From positions 124,001 through 188,000 of the forward strand of contig JAPWHR010000008.1 in the NCBI GenBank assembly GCA_027214345.1: a DNA stretch of 64,000 bases. The letters are read 5' to 3'. Numbering within the stretch: position 1 is the first letter of the stretch; every line of letters starts with the position of its first letter. Shown in pieces: positions 25,393 to 32,810 of the stretch. Source of the DNA: Comamonadaceae bacterium G21597-S1. GTDB lineage: Bacteria; Pseudomonadota; Gammaproteobacteria; Burkholderiales; Burkholderiaceae_C. The position numbers and the translations under genes are program-made. Under the pieces are notes generated by a model. It was not told the origin of the DNA. It did no database searches and saw only the letters and a list, made by a program, of their open reading frames with translations.

Positions 25393-26187
25393 TCAGGCGG
25401 GGAAATGGGCCTGCATGAACTGCAGCACGGCTTGGTTGAAGGCCGCCGGTTGCTCCATGTTGGCCAGATGGCCGACCCCGGGCAGGCACAGGTACTGCGC
25501 GCCCGGGATACGCTCTGCCATGCGGCGCATCACCGACGGCGACGCATTGCGGTCGTGTTCACCGGCCAGGCACAGGGTGGGCACCGCGATGCGCGCCAGG
25601 TCGTCCAGGCGGTTGAAAGCGACGATGGCCCGCAAGGCGGCACGGTAGCTGGCCGGCGGAACCGCGGCCATCACGTCGCGCGCCAGCTGCAGGGCCTGCG
25701 GGCCGGCATCGGGCGCCATCATGGCAGGCACCAGTTGCGCGGCCAGCTGCGCCATGGTCTGGCCGGCGTCCAGTGGCGCGAAGCGGTCGTGCAGGAACTG
25801 CTGCTGCCAGTTGCCGTCGGCGCGGCCGAACGCGGGCGAGGTACCCGACAGGATCATCCCGTGGACCCGCCCTGGTGCCAGAGCCGCCAGTTCCTGCGCC
25901 ACCATGCCACCCATGCTGTGGCCCAGCACGATGTTGCGATCCGCGCCGGCATGGTCGATCAGCATACCCAGCGATTCAGCCAGCTTGCCCACCGTGTATG
26001 GGTCGATCGCGGTGGTCTGCCCATAACCCGGCATGTCCCATGCGATCGCGCGATAACCGGCCTGCGCGATGGCCGGCAGGTTGTCCCGCCAGGCCTGCTT
26101 GCCGCCGCCGACGCCATGCAGCAGGAAGACGGCCGTCGCGCCGGCACCGCGCTCGATGGTGGCGGGTAGTTGACGCGTCGCAGTCAT
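25393..26187 (-). CDS. Alpha/beta hydrolase, possible deformylase or enol-lactonase type
   Basis: A 264-residue hydrolase with nucleophile elbow GHSMGG (Ser91), oxyanion-loop HGVGGGKQAW, an Asp in AGEHDRNAS and a His in GVGHLANME. It resembles 3-oxoadipate enol-lactonase (PcaD). It lies 10 bases after the NicX-like gene, the place held by N-formylmaleamate deformylase (NicD/PicE) in known pyridine pathways, which has the same fold. I therefore suggest it acts on the ring-cleavage product, but the sequence alone does not separate these activities. Confidence 0.86.
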   Translation of the reverse strand: MTATRQLPATIERGAGATAVFLLHGVGGGKQAWRDNLPAIAQAGYRAIAWDMPGYGQTTAIDPYTVGKLAESLGMLIDHAGADRNIVLGHSMGGMVAQELAALAPGRVHGMILSGTSPAFGRADGNWQQQFLHDRFAPLDAGQTMAQLAAQLVPAMMAPDAGPQALQLARDVMAAVPPASYRAALRAIVAFNRLDDLARIAVPTLCLAGEHDRNASPSVMRRMAERIPGAQYLCLPGVGHLANMEQPAAFNQAVLQFMQAHFPA

Positions 26188-26197
26188 GCCGGTGGCC

Positions 26198-27244
26198 TCA
26201 GGCGAGATCGCCCTGCAGTTGTCCGCGCGCGACGACGACGGTGTCGTCCAGCGTCACGGTACAGCCGCGCAGCGGCAGGTCGAAATGGCCCAGCGTGTGG
26301 CGACCGGCAACCTCGTTGGCTCCGGTGGAATACAGGAAGTTGCCGGCGAATGCGCGCAACTCGGTGCCGTTGAAGTCGTTCTTGTCGTAGAACGCCATTG
26401 CATCCCAGCGTGCCGTCGGGTTCATGCCCCAGCCGACGTGCGAGACCGCATAGGCGGCGCGATCGCCCCAGGCGGCGAAGTAGCTGCGCATCAGTTCGGC
26501 GTCCAGGTGGTGACCCGCGATATCGGTGACATGGTCGTCCTGCACCGTGAGCACGACCGGCTTTTCGAGATACCGCTTGAAGGTCAGGTTGACATCCCCT
26601 TCGGCCATCACCAGACGGCCGTGCACGCTGCCGGCGGCGGGGAACGCCAGGCACAGCCCGCCCGGCCAGTGCGAGATGCTGCCGGCACGGGCCGTGTAGC
26701 CCCATCCACCGCCCACACGCGCGTGTTCCAGGTCGATCGCCAGGTCGGTCCCGGCATCCGAGCGCACGTGCATCCGCCGCGCACTCTTGAGCAGTCGCAT
26801 GCCGGCCTTGACCTTGGCCTCCAGCGCCGGATCGGGTGCGCAACGCTCCAGCACCTCGGGATGTTCGTTGGACACCATCAGCACCCGCGCGCCGCCGCCC
26901 AGGATCTGCGGCAACTCCGGTGCATGCAGCAGTCCCTCGACCGTCAGGTCGGCGACGAAGCCGCTGCCAGCCAGTGCCGCCACCGCCGGCGCCAGGCCGC
27001 CGATGGCGTCGGATGCGCCGGTCGAGCGCACCGGCACGGGTGCCTGCAGGCGCGGGCTGGGCAACACGACATGGAACACCCGCGCGCCCAGCCCCTGCAG
27101 GGCCAGTTCGGCCAGCTGCACATTGACCGGCCGGGACTGGCTTTCCGACAGGATGGCGGCGACCTCGCCCGGCTGCACACCGCACAGACGGAACACGTCG
27201 GCAAAAGCGTCGATCCATTTCGCCTCGATTCGTTGCTGCATCAT
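26198..27244 (-). CDS. NicX-like 2,5-dihydroxypyridine 5,6-dioxygenase family protein
   Basis: A 348-residue protein of the M29-aminopeptidase-like fold that includes NicX, which opens the ring of 2,5-dihydroxypyridine in nicotinate degradation. Length (NicX about 350) and several motifs agree: MHVRSDAGTDL (159-168), SHVGWGMNP (268-276), YDKND, RAFAGNFLYSTGAN (297-310) and GHFDLPLRG (319-327). The expected iron ligands, two His and one Asp, match H269, H320 and D322. It probably is an Fe(II) extradiol-like dioxygenase for a hydroxypyridine or related ring; a peptidase role is less likely. The start at 27244 (or 27241, two ATGs) has GGAGG upstream. Confidence 0.85.
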   Translation of the reverse strand: MMQQRIEAKWIDAFADVFRLCGVQPGEVAAILSESQSRPVNVQLAELALQGLGARVFHVVLPSPRLQAPVPVRSTGASDAIGGLAPAVAALAGSGFVADLTVEGLLHAPELPQILGGGARVLMVSNEHPEVLERCAPDPALEAKVKAGMRLLKSARRMHVRSDAGTDLAIDLEHARVGGGWGYTARAGSISHWPGGLCLAFPAAGSVHGRLVMAEGDVNLTFKRYLEKPVVLTVQDDHVTDIAGHHLDAELMRSYFAAWGDRAAYAVSHVGWGMNPTARWDAMAFYDKNDFNGTELRAFAGNFLYSTGANEVAGRHTLGHFDLPLRGCTVTLDDTVVVARGQLQGDLA

Positions 27245-27266
27245 TGGCGTCGGCCCTCCCGCGGTA

Positions 27267-27788
27267 TCACAGTCGTGAGCCCAGCGTGAAATACGCACCG
27301 GCGTGGAACAGCAGCGGCGCGGTCTCGGCGTGGGTGTAGCGCTCGACCTCGGCAATGAACAGGCAATGGTCGCCTGCCACCTGGTGCGACAGCCGGCGGC
27401 ATTCGAACCAGGCGGCCGATCCGTGCAGGTAGGGCATGCCATCCTGGTTCTCGGCATGCGCCACCTGGCTGAACTTGTCGGGTGCCGGCGAGGCAAACAG
27501 GCGCGAGGTCTCGACCTGGGCCTCGGTCAGGACGTTGACCACGAAACGCTCGTTGTCCTGGAACACCGGCAGGCTGGCAGAACCCAGGCGCAGCGCCCAG
27601 GTGATCAAGGGGGGATCGAGTGACAAGGCGCCGAAAGAGTTCGCGGTCAGTCCGACGAAGGCACCGTCCGGCGCCCGCGTCGTGATGACGGTCACGCCGG
27701 TGGCGAACTGCCCGAGCGCCACCCGCAGGGCGCGATTGTCCCGCCCGGCGGCGGCTGGCGGCGAAAGCGGTCTGGAAATGGATGCCAT
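27267..27788 (-). CDS. Flavin reductase family protein (NAD(P)H:FMN/FAD oxidoreductase)
   Basis: A 173-residue flavin reductase of the HpaC/DIM6-NTAB type. It has the N-terminal LGQFATGVTVITT, FVGLTANSFGALSLDPPLITWAL, FVVNVL and the closing AGAYFTLG. These enzymes supply free reduced flavin to separate monooxygenase subunits. It is the first gene of the operon. The only flavin-binding oxygenase candidate nearby is the ACAD-fold protein at 24096-25379. No ribosome site is seen before 27788. Confidence 0.9.
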   Translation of the reverse strand: MASISRPLSPPAAAGRDNRALRVALGQFATGVTVITTRAPDGAFVGLTANSFGALSLDPPLITWALRLGSASLPVFQDNERFVVNVLTEAQVETSRLFASPAPDKFSQVAHAENQDGMPYLHGSAAWFECRRLSHQVAGDHCLFIAEVERYTHAETAPLLFHAGAYFTLGSRL

Positions 27789-27796
27789 CTGGCGCC

Positions 27797-27825
27797 ATCA
27801 TAGAGGAGGCGCACGGCCAGCAGAA
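27797..27825 (-). promoter_or_regulatory. Possible promoter of the NicX-like operon
   Basis: On the minus strand TTCTGC and TATGAT are 17 bases apart. The -10 box ends only 8 bases before the flavin reductase start codon, which would give an almost leaderless mRNA. The 87-base divergent region also must serve the HD-GYP gene. Confidence 0.35.
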
Positions 27826-27875
27826 GCGGCACTGGGTTATCCTTCCTGCTTCGCCTTGCCTTGCGCCCGCATCCG

Positions 27876-29231
27876 ATGAACGACGCTCCTGACGATCGAC
27901 AGCATTTCACCCAGGCCGTGACCCAGCTGGGCGAGCGCCAGGACGTGGTGGCGTCGAAGGCGATCTTCAACAGCCAGGGCCTGAAGGTCGTCGACAAGGG
28001 CACGCGCATCAACGTCGGCCTGTACGAGCGGCTGATGCGGCACTCGCTGAGTGCGCCGCTGGAAGAATCGGTCGTCAGTGCCAATGGGGTGTCCGGCGAA
28101 TCACTCAAGCGCACCGCCGCTTCCATCCTGGAAGAAGTGCCCTTCTTCGGACGGCTCGGGCCCGAAGGCCCGCAGCGCAAATTGCTGCTCAACGTGATCG
28201 AGACCGTGCCGCTGCCCGAAGCCATGGCCTTCCAGCTGACCGTGGCGCGTGACGTGCGGCCGGAGATCTACATGAACCTGGTGCGCACGGCGCTGGTGGC
28301 GATCTGGCTGGTCAACAAGCCGCCCCTGGTGTCGCGTTTCGACCTCGGCATGGCAGCTGCCGCCGGACTGCTGCACGACATCGGCATGCTGCATGTCGAT
28401 CCGGTGTTGCTGCAACCGGCGTTCCGGCTCAACCGGGAACAACGCCGCCAGCTGTATTCGCATCCCCTGCTCTCGACGACCCTGGTCGAACGCCACCACC
28501 AGTACCCGCGCGAGGTGATCCGGGCGGTGTCCGAACACCAGGAATACCTCGATGGCTCGGGTTATCCGCGCAACCTCTCGGGCGACGCGATCAGCACGCT
28601 GGGGCGGGTGATATGCCTGTCCCAGGTGGTGGCAGCCATGTTTGCGCCCGGACGCAGTGCACCCGAGATGCAGTTGTCGGTGCTGCTGCGTCTCAACGCA
28701 CATCGATACGACCCCGAGCTGTCGGCCCGTGTGCTGACCATGGTGCAGCCGCAACTCGACGTGCTCAGTGCCGCCGTGGTGCTGCTCGACGATCCGGTGG
28801 GCCTGCTCGGCGAGATCGACGCCATCCTGGCGCAACTGCCGCTCGAGCTGCCGTCCGACCCGGCCATGGCGCCGGCACGCGGCGAGGCCATGGCCCTGGT
28901 CGCCGACCACGGCCTCAAGCTGCGGCGCGCGCTGGCCGGCGTGGGTGCCGTGCCAGACCAGCTGGCGCAGCTCGGCGACGCGCTGCAGGACGAGTCCGTG
29001 CAGACCGAACTCACGCTGCTGGCGCGCGAGGCCAGCTGGCAGCTCCGCACACTGGGCCGCGAAGCCCGCAGACGCTGGCGCAACGGGGCCGACGAGACCT
29101 ATCCCGTGCCCATGCAGCAATGGCTGGACCGGATCGACGCGCTGGTGGCTGCGATCACCGGCCCGACCGCCCAGCCCGCAGCCGGCCCGCAGCCGTCGGA
29201 CGCCACCGGGACCGACCTGGGCGCAACGTGA
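27876..29231 (+). CDS. HD-GYP domain protein (possible c-di-GMP phosphodiesterase)
   Basis: A 451-residue cytoplasmic protein with an HD-GYP domain (about 135-270). It has HD at 167-168 and GSGYP at 227-231. Two core positions differ from the active consensus: HDIGK reads HDIGM, and the HHE triplet reads HQE (221-223). The N-terminal 130 residues and the helical C-terminus match no family I recognise. Loss of one metal-ligand His may lower or abolish c-di-GMP hydrolysis. ATG at 27876 is preferred to TTG at 27861. It is divergent from the NicX-like operon and ends 90 bases before the chromate transporter. Confidence 0.85.
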   Translation: MNDAPDDRQHFTQAVTQLGERQDVVASKAIFNSQGLKVVDKGTRINVGLYERLMRHSLSAPLEESVVSANGVSGESLKRTAASILEEVPFFGRLGPEGPQRKLLLNVIETVPLPEAMAFQLTVARDVRPEIYMNLVRTALVAIWLVNKPPLVSRFDLGMAAAAGLLHDIGMLHVDPVLLQPAFRLNREQRRQLYSHPLLSTTLVERHHQYPREVIRAVSEHQEYLDGSGYPRNLSGDAISTLGRVICLSQVVAAMFAPGRSAPEMQLSVLLRLNAHRYDPELSARVLTMVQPQLDVLSAAVVLLDDPVGLLGEIDAILAQLPLELPSDPAMAPARGEAMALVADHGLKLRRALAGVGAVPDQLAQLGDALQDESVQTELTLLAREASWQLRTLGREARRRWRNGADETYPVPMQQWLDRIDALVAAITGPTAQPAAGPQPSDATGTDLGAT

Positions 29232-29321
29232 GCCGCCGCGCAGTCGTGCCCGCGCGCATCGTCGCTGGTTCCTGCCCGCGCCGGAACCGGCGGGCTCCCG
29301 GCGCCCACCGATAGTTTCGCG

Positions 29322-29903
29322 ATGCCGCGATCCACCGCACCCGCTGCCGAATGCCGGCCAGCCTCGCTGAGCGACCTGTTCTGGTCCTTCAGCCTGCTGG
29401 CGCTGCAGGGCTTCGGTGGCGTGCTGGCCGTGGTACAGCGTGAACTGGTCGAGAAGAAACGCTGGCTGACGCTTGACGAGTTCGTCGAGGACTGGTCGGT
29501 CGCGCAGGTGCTGCCCGGGCCCAATGTCGTGAACCTGTCGTTGATGATCGGCGGGCGTCATTTCGGCTGGCGTGGCGCGCTGGTGGCACTCGCGGGCATG
29601 CTGGCCTTCCCGCTGCTGATCGTGCTGGCACTGGCGGCGCTGTTCGCCGGCATCGCCGAACATCCGATGGCGCAGGGCGCCTTGCGCGGCCTGGCTGCGG
29701 TCGCCGCCGGCCTGATCGCGGCCACCGGCCTGAAGATGCTCCCGGCGCTGCACAGGAACGCGATGGGCCGCATCGCCTGCACCATCGTCGGCCTGGCCTG
29801 CCTGCTGGCGGTCGGCCATTTCCGGGTACCGCTGCTGTGGGTGTTGCTGGGTCTGGGCGTGCCGGCCTGGGCCTGGGCCTGGTATCGGCTGGGCCGCCCA
29901 TGA
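29322..29903 (+). CDS. Chromate transporter subunit, N-terminal half type (CHR family)
   Basis: A 193-residue membrane protein with the CHR domain: FWSFSLLALQGFGGVLAVVQRELVE at the start, then VAQVLPGPNVVNLSLMIGGRHFGWRGALVA. This is one half of the ChrA-type transporter. Short-chain CHR proteins work as pairs, and the second half is the next gene, overlapping by four bases. The pair could export chromate or import sulfate-like anions; resistance is not shown by sequence. Confidence 0.9.
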   Translation: MPRSTAPAAECRPASLSDLFWSFSLLALQGFGGVLAVVQRELVEKKRWLTLDEFVEDWSVAQVLPGPNVVNLSLMIGGRHFGWRGALVALAGMLAFPLLIVLALAALFAGIAEHPMAQGALRGLAAVAAGLIAATGLKMLPALHRNAMGRIACTIVGLACLLAVGHFRVPLLWVLLGLGVPAWAWAWYRLGRP

Positions 29904-30472
29904 CCATGGTGTTCGGCTGGACCGAATGGCTGGCCTTGTTCAGCCATTTCCTGTCCCTGTCGCTGCTGGCGGTCGGTGGCGCCATCATGCTGGCGCCCGA
30001 GATGCACCGCTACCTGGTCGACGAGCGCATGTGGCTGAGCGATCCGCAGTTTGCCTCGAGCATTGCGCTGGCCCAGGCCGCGCCCGGACCGAACGTGTTG
30101 TTCATCGCCCTGCTCGGCTGGAACGTCGGCCTCAACCTCGGGGGCTTGCTGTTCGCGTTGCCGGCCATGCTGGTGGCGCTGGTCGGCGTCTTGCTGCCCA
30201 GCACCGTGCTGACCTACACGGCCAGCCGCTGGGGACACGAAAACCGGGACCGCCGATCGGTGCGTGCGTTCAAGATGGCGATGGCGCCGATCGTGATCGC
30301 GCTGCTGCTGGCCACGACCTGGGTGCTGGCCTCGTCCGCGGGCGGCACTTCGACGGCCTGGGTGTCATGGACGCTGACCGCCGCCAGCGCGCTCGTCGTC
30401 TGGCGTACCCGGATCCACCTGCTGTGGCTGCTCGGCGCCGGTGCGGTGGTGGGCGCCCTGGGCTGGGTCTGA
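29900..30472 (+). CDS. Chromate transporter subunit, C-terminal half type (CHR family)
   Basis: A 190-residue CHR membrane protein with the equivalent motifs LSLLAVGGAIMLAPEMHRYLVDE and IALAQAAPGPNVLFIALLGWNVG. Its ATG overlaps the previous TGA (ATGA), so both halves are made together. The two halves insert in opposite orientation in characterised pairs. It ends directly against the convergent rlmB gene with no bases between the stops. Confidence 0.9.
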   Translation: MTMVFGWTEWLALFSHFLSLSLLAVGGAIMLAPEMHRYLVDERMWLSDPQFASSIALAQAAPGPNVLFIALLGWNVGLNLGGLLFALPAMLVALVGVLLPSTVLTYTASRWGHENRDRRSVRAFKMAMAPIVIALLLATTWVLASSAGGTSTAWVSWTLTAASALVVWRTRIHLLWLLGAGAVVGALGWV

Positions 30473-31255
30473 TCAGGCGCCCGGCGACAGGCTGCGCTGG
30501 CGCAGCGCCTCGTACAGGCAAATGCCGCTGGCCACCGACACGTTCAGGCTCTCGACCGCTCCGCGCATCGGAATCTGCACCAGCTCGTCGCAGGTCTTGG
30601 CGGTGAGCTGGCGCATGCCGGAGCCTTCGGCGCCCAGCACCAGCGTCACCGGCTGTCGCAGGTCGGCCTGGTACAGGGACCGGGGCGCGGCATCGCTGGT
30701 GCCGATGACCCAGATCGAGCGTTCCTTGAGCTCGCCCAGCGTGCGGGCCAGGTTCGTGACCATGAAATACGGCACCGTGTCGGCGGCGCCGCTGGCCACC
30801 TTGGCGACCGTAGCGTTGATACCGGCGGCATGGTCCTTGGGTGCAATGACCGCATGGGCGCCGGCGCCGTCGGCCACGCGCAGGCAGGCGCCGAGGTTGT
30901 GCGGATCGGTCACGCCGTCGAGCACCAGCAGCAGGGGCGCTGTGCGTTGCGGCGGCGGCAGCGCCGCCTGGGAATCCTCCAGGTTCTCGAGCAGTTCATC
31001 GAGCGAGCGGGTCACCGGCAAGGGATGGACCCGCGCGGCCACGCCCTGGTGGCCGTGCCCGCCGCACAGCCGTGACAGGCGCAGGCCGTCGGACTCGATC
31101 AGGCGTACGCCGGCTTCGGCGGCGCGTTCCATGAACTGGCGCATGCGCGCGTCGCGCCGGCTGGCGTCGACGTGCAGTTCGATGATGGACTGGGGTGCGG
31201 TGCGCAGGCGCACGCCGACGGCGTGAAAGCCGAACACGATCTTGGGGCTGGACAT
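30473..31255 (-). CDS. rlmB: 23S rRNA (guanosine-2'-O-)-methyltransferase RlmB
   Basis: A 260-residue SPOUT methyltransferase with an N-terminal L30e-like substrate domain (about 1-80) and the SpoU catalytic domain. Motifs are LDGVTDPHNLGACLRVAD, VLGAEGSGMR and the knot region ESLNVSVASGICLYEALR. RlmB methylates G2251 in the peptidyl-transferase region of 23S rRNA. The start at 31255 gives the normal N-terminus. It lies alone downstream of ybbA, 96 bases away with nothing recognisable in the gap. Confidence 0.95.
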   Translation of the reverse strand: MSSPKIVFGFHAVGVRLRTAPQSIIELHVDASRRDARMRQFMERAAEAGVRLIESDGLRLSRLCGGHGHQGVAARVHPLPVTRSLDELLENLEDSQAALPPPQRTAPLLLVLDGVTDPHNLGACLRVADGAGAHAVIAPKDHAAGINATVAKVASGAADTVPYFMVTNLARTLGELKERSIWVIGTSDAAPRSLYQADLRQPVTLVLGAEGSGMRQLTAKTCDELVQIPMRGAVESLNVSVASGICLYEALRQRSLSPGA

Positions 31256-31351
31256 GCGGCGATTATCCGGTGCCGCGGGCCGGGCGATCCGGGCAGCCCC
31301 GAACACCCCGCATCGGGCGTGACCGAAACCGGTTCCTGCACCGCCGCGCAA

Positions 31352-32050
31352 TCAGGCGGCGATGGCGGGTTCGACGATGCGACCGGCCTCGATCGTGATG
31401 CGGCGGGTACAGCGCTGCGCGATGCCGCGGTCATGGGTGACCAGCACCAGCGTGGTGCCCAGTTCGGTGTTGAGGTCGAACATCAGCTCCATGATGGTCT
31501 CGCCGGTGGCGAAGTCCAGGCTGCCGGTGGGCTCGTCCGCCAGCAACACGGCCGGCTGAACGACAAAGGCACGCGCCAGCGCCACCCGCTGCTGCTCGCC
31601 GCCACTGAGCACTTTCGGGTAGTGGCCGAGCCGCTCGGACAGGCCCACGCGCGCCAGCATCTCGGCCGCGGCCTTGCGCGCATCGCGCCGACCGGAGAGT
31701 TCCAGCGGCAACATTACGTTCTCCAGCGCGTTGAGGTTGCCCATCAACTGGAAACTCTGGAACACGAAGCCGACCTTGTCGGCGCGCAGCGCCGCGCGCT
31801 GGTCCTCGTCGATCGCGAACAGGTCCTGACCCGCCAGCCGCACGGTGCCGCGCGTGGGGGTGTCCAGGCCTGCGATGATCGACAGCAACGTGCTCTTGCC
31901 CGAGCCGGAGGCACCGACAATGGCGGCAGTCTCCCTTGGCGCCAGGGAAAAATCGATATCGCGCAAAATATCGAGGGTACCGGTCGAATCGGTCACCGAC
32001 TTGAACACGTGGTCGACGGCAATGATGGGCTCGGCGCTGGCGTTGGGCAT
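31352..32050 (-). CDS. ybbA: ABC transporter ATP-binding protein, YbbA/LolD-like
   Basis: A 232-residue ATPase with Walker A GASGSGKST, Q-loop FQSFQLM, signature LSGGEQQRVALARA, Walker B VLLADEPTG and the H-loop THD. It belongs to the MacB/LolD/YbbA group. As in E. coli it lies head-to-head with the TesA-type esterase, but the YbbP-type permease that normally follows is absent here; the next gene on the strand is rlmB. The start codon lies only 9 bases from the divergent esterase start. Confidence 0.92.
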   Translation of the reverse strand: MPNASAEPIIAVDHVFKSVTDSTGTLDILRDIDFSLAPRETAAIVGASGSGKSTLLSIIAGLDTPTRGTVRLAGQDLFAIDEDQRAALRADKVGFVFQSFQLMGNLNALENVMLPLELSGRRDARKAAAEMLARVGLSERLGHYPKVLSGGEQQRVALARAFVVQPAVLLADEPTGSLDFATGETIMELMFDLNTELGTTLVLVTHDRGIAQRCTRRITIEAGRIVEPAIAA

Positions 32051-32059
32051 GAAAGGCTT

Positions 32060-32755
32060 ATGGTTTTGAATCGACGACACTTTATCGTGGCAGCAGGCGC
32101 GGCCGGCAGCGTGGGGTTTTACGGCACCGGTGCCCGGGCGCAATCCGCTGCCGCCGCCAAGGCCAACACCAGCAGCAATGGTAAGGGCAAAGCGGCGGCC
32201 AGCACGATCCTCGTCCTGGGGGACTCGCTGAGCGCGGAATACGGCCTGCGCCGCGGCAGCGGTTGGGTGGCTTTGCTGGAGCACAAGCTGCGCAGCGAAT
32301 CGATCTCGGCACAGGTGGTCAACGCAAGCATCAGCGGCGACACCACGTCGGGCGGACGCAGCCGGCTGCCGGCCTTGCTGGAGCAGCACAAACCCAGCCA
32401 CGTGATCATCGAACTCGGCGGCAACGACGCGTTGCGTGGACTGCCACTGCAGATGACGCAGGACAACCTGGGACACATGACCGATCTGGCGCGCCAGGCC
32501 GGCGCCAAGGTGGTGCTGGTCGGCATGCAAGTGCCGCCGAATTACGGCAGCGACTATGCCAATCGTTTTGCCGGCCTGTTCGAGGAGGCGGCCCGTTCCC
32601 ATGGCGCGGCACTGGTGCCGTTCCTGCTCAAGGGGGTGGCCGACGGCAACGATGCGACCCGCCTGTTCCAGAGCGACCGCATCCACCCGACCGCACAGGC
32701 GCAACCCATCATGCTGGCCAACGTCTGGCCGGTGCTGCGCAAGTTGCTGCCATGA
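32060..32755 (+). CDS. tesA: Arylesterase / TesA-type SGNH hydrolase
   Basis: A 231-residue exported hydrolase. The N-terminus NRRHFIVAAGAAGSVGF is a likely Tat signal with twin arginines. The SGNH blocks are GDSLS (Ser56), GGND in block III, and DRIHPTA with the catalytic Asp and His. E. coli TesA is a periplasmic thioesterase, protease I and lysophospholipase L1. The start has GAAAGG 3 bases upstream; those bases lie in the 9-base space shared with the ybbA start. Confidence 0.9.
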   Translation: MVLNRRHFIVAAGAAGSVGFYGTGARAQSAAAAKANTSSNGKGKAAASTILVLGDSLSAEYGLRRGSGWVALLEHKLRSESISAQVVNASISGDTTSGGRSRLPALLEQHKPSHVIIELGGNDALRGLPLQMTQDNLGHMTDLARQAGAKVVLVGMQVPPNYGSDYANRFAGLFEEAARSHGAALVPFLLKGVADGNDATRLFQSDRIHPTAQAQPIMLANVWPVLRKLLP

Positions 32756-32810
32756 TCCGCGGAAGCGTTTCCGTCGCAAAGCCCGCCGCGCGCGGCGCAA
32801 TGGGGGCCCC

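Noticed and set aside
26198-27244. M29 leucyl aminopeptidase
   Set aside because: Shares the fold, but the His-His-Asp triad and GNFLYSTGAN region match NicX much better.
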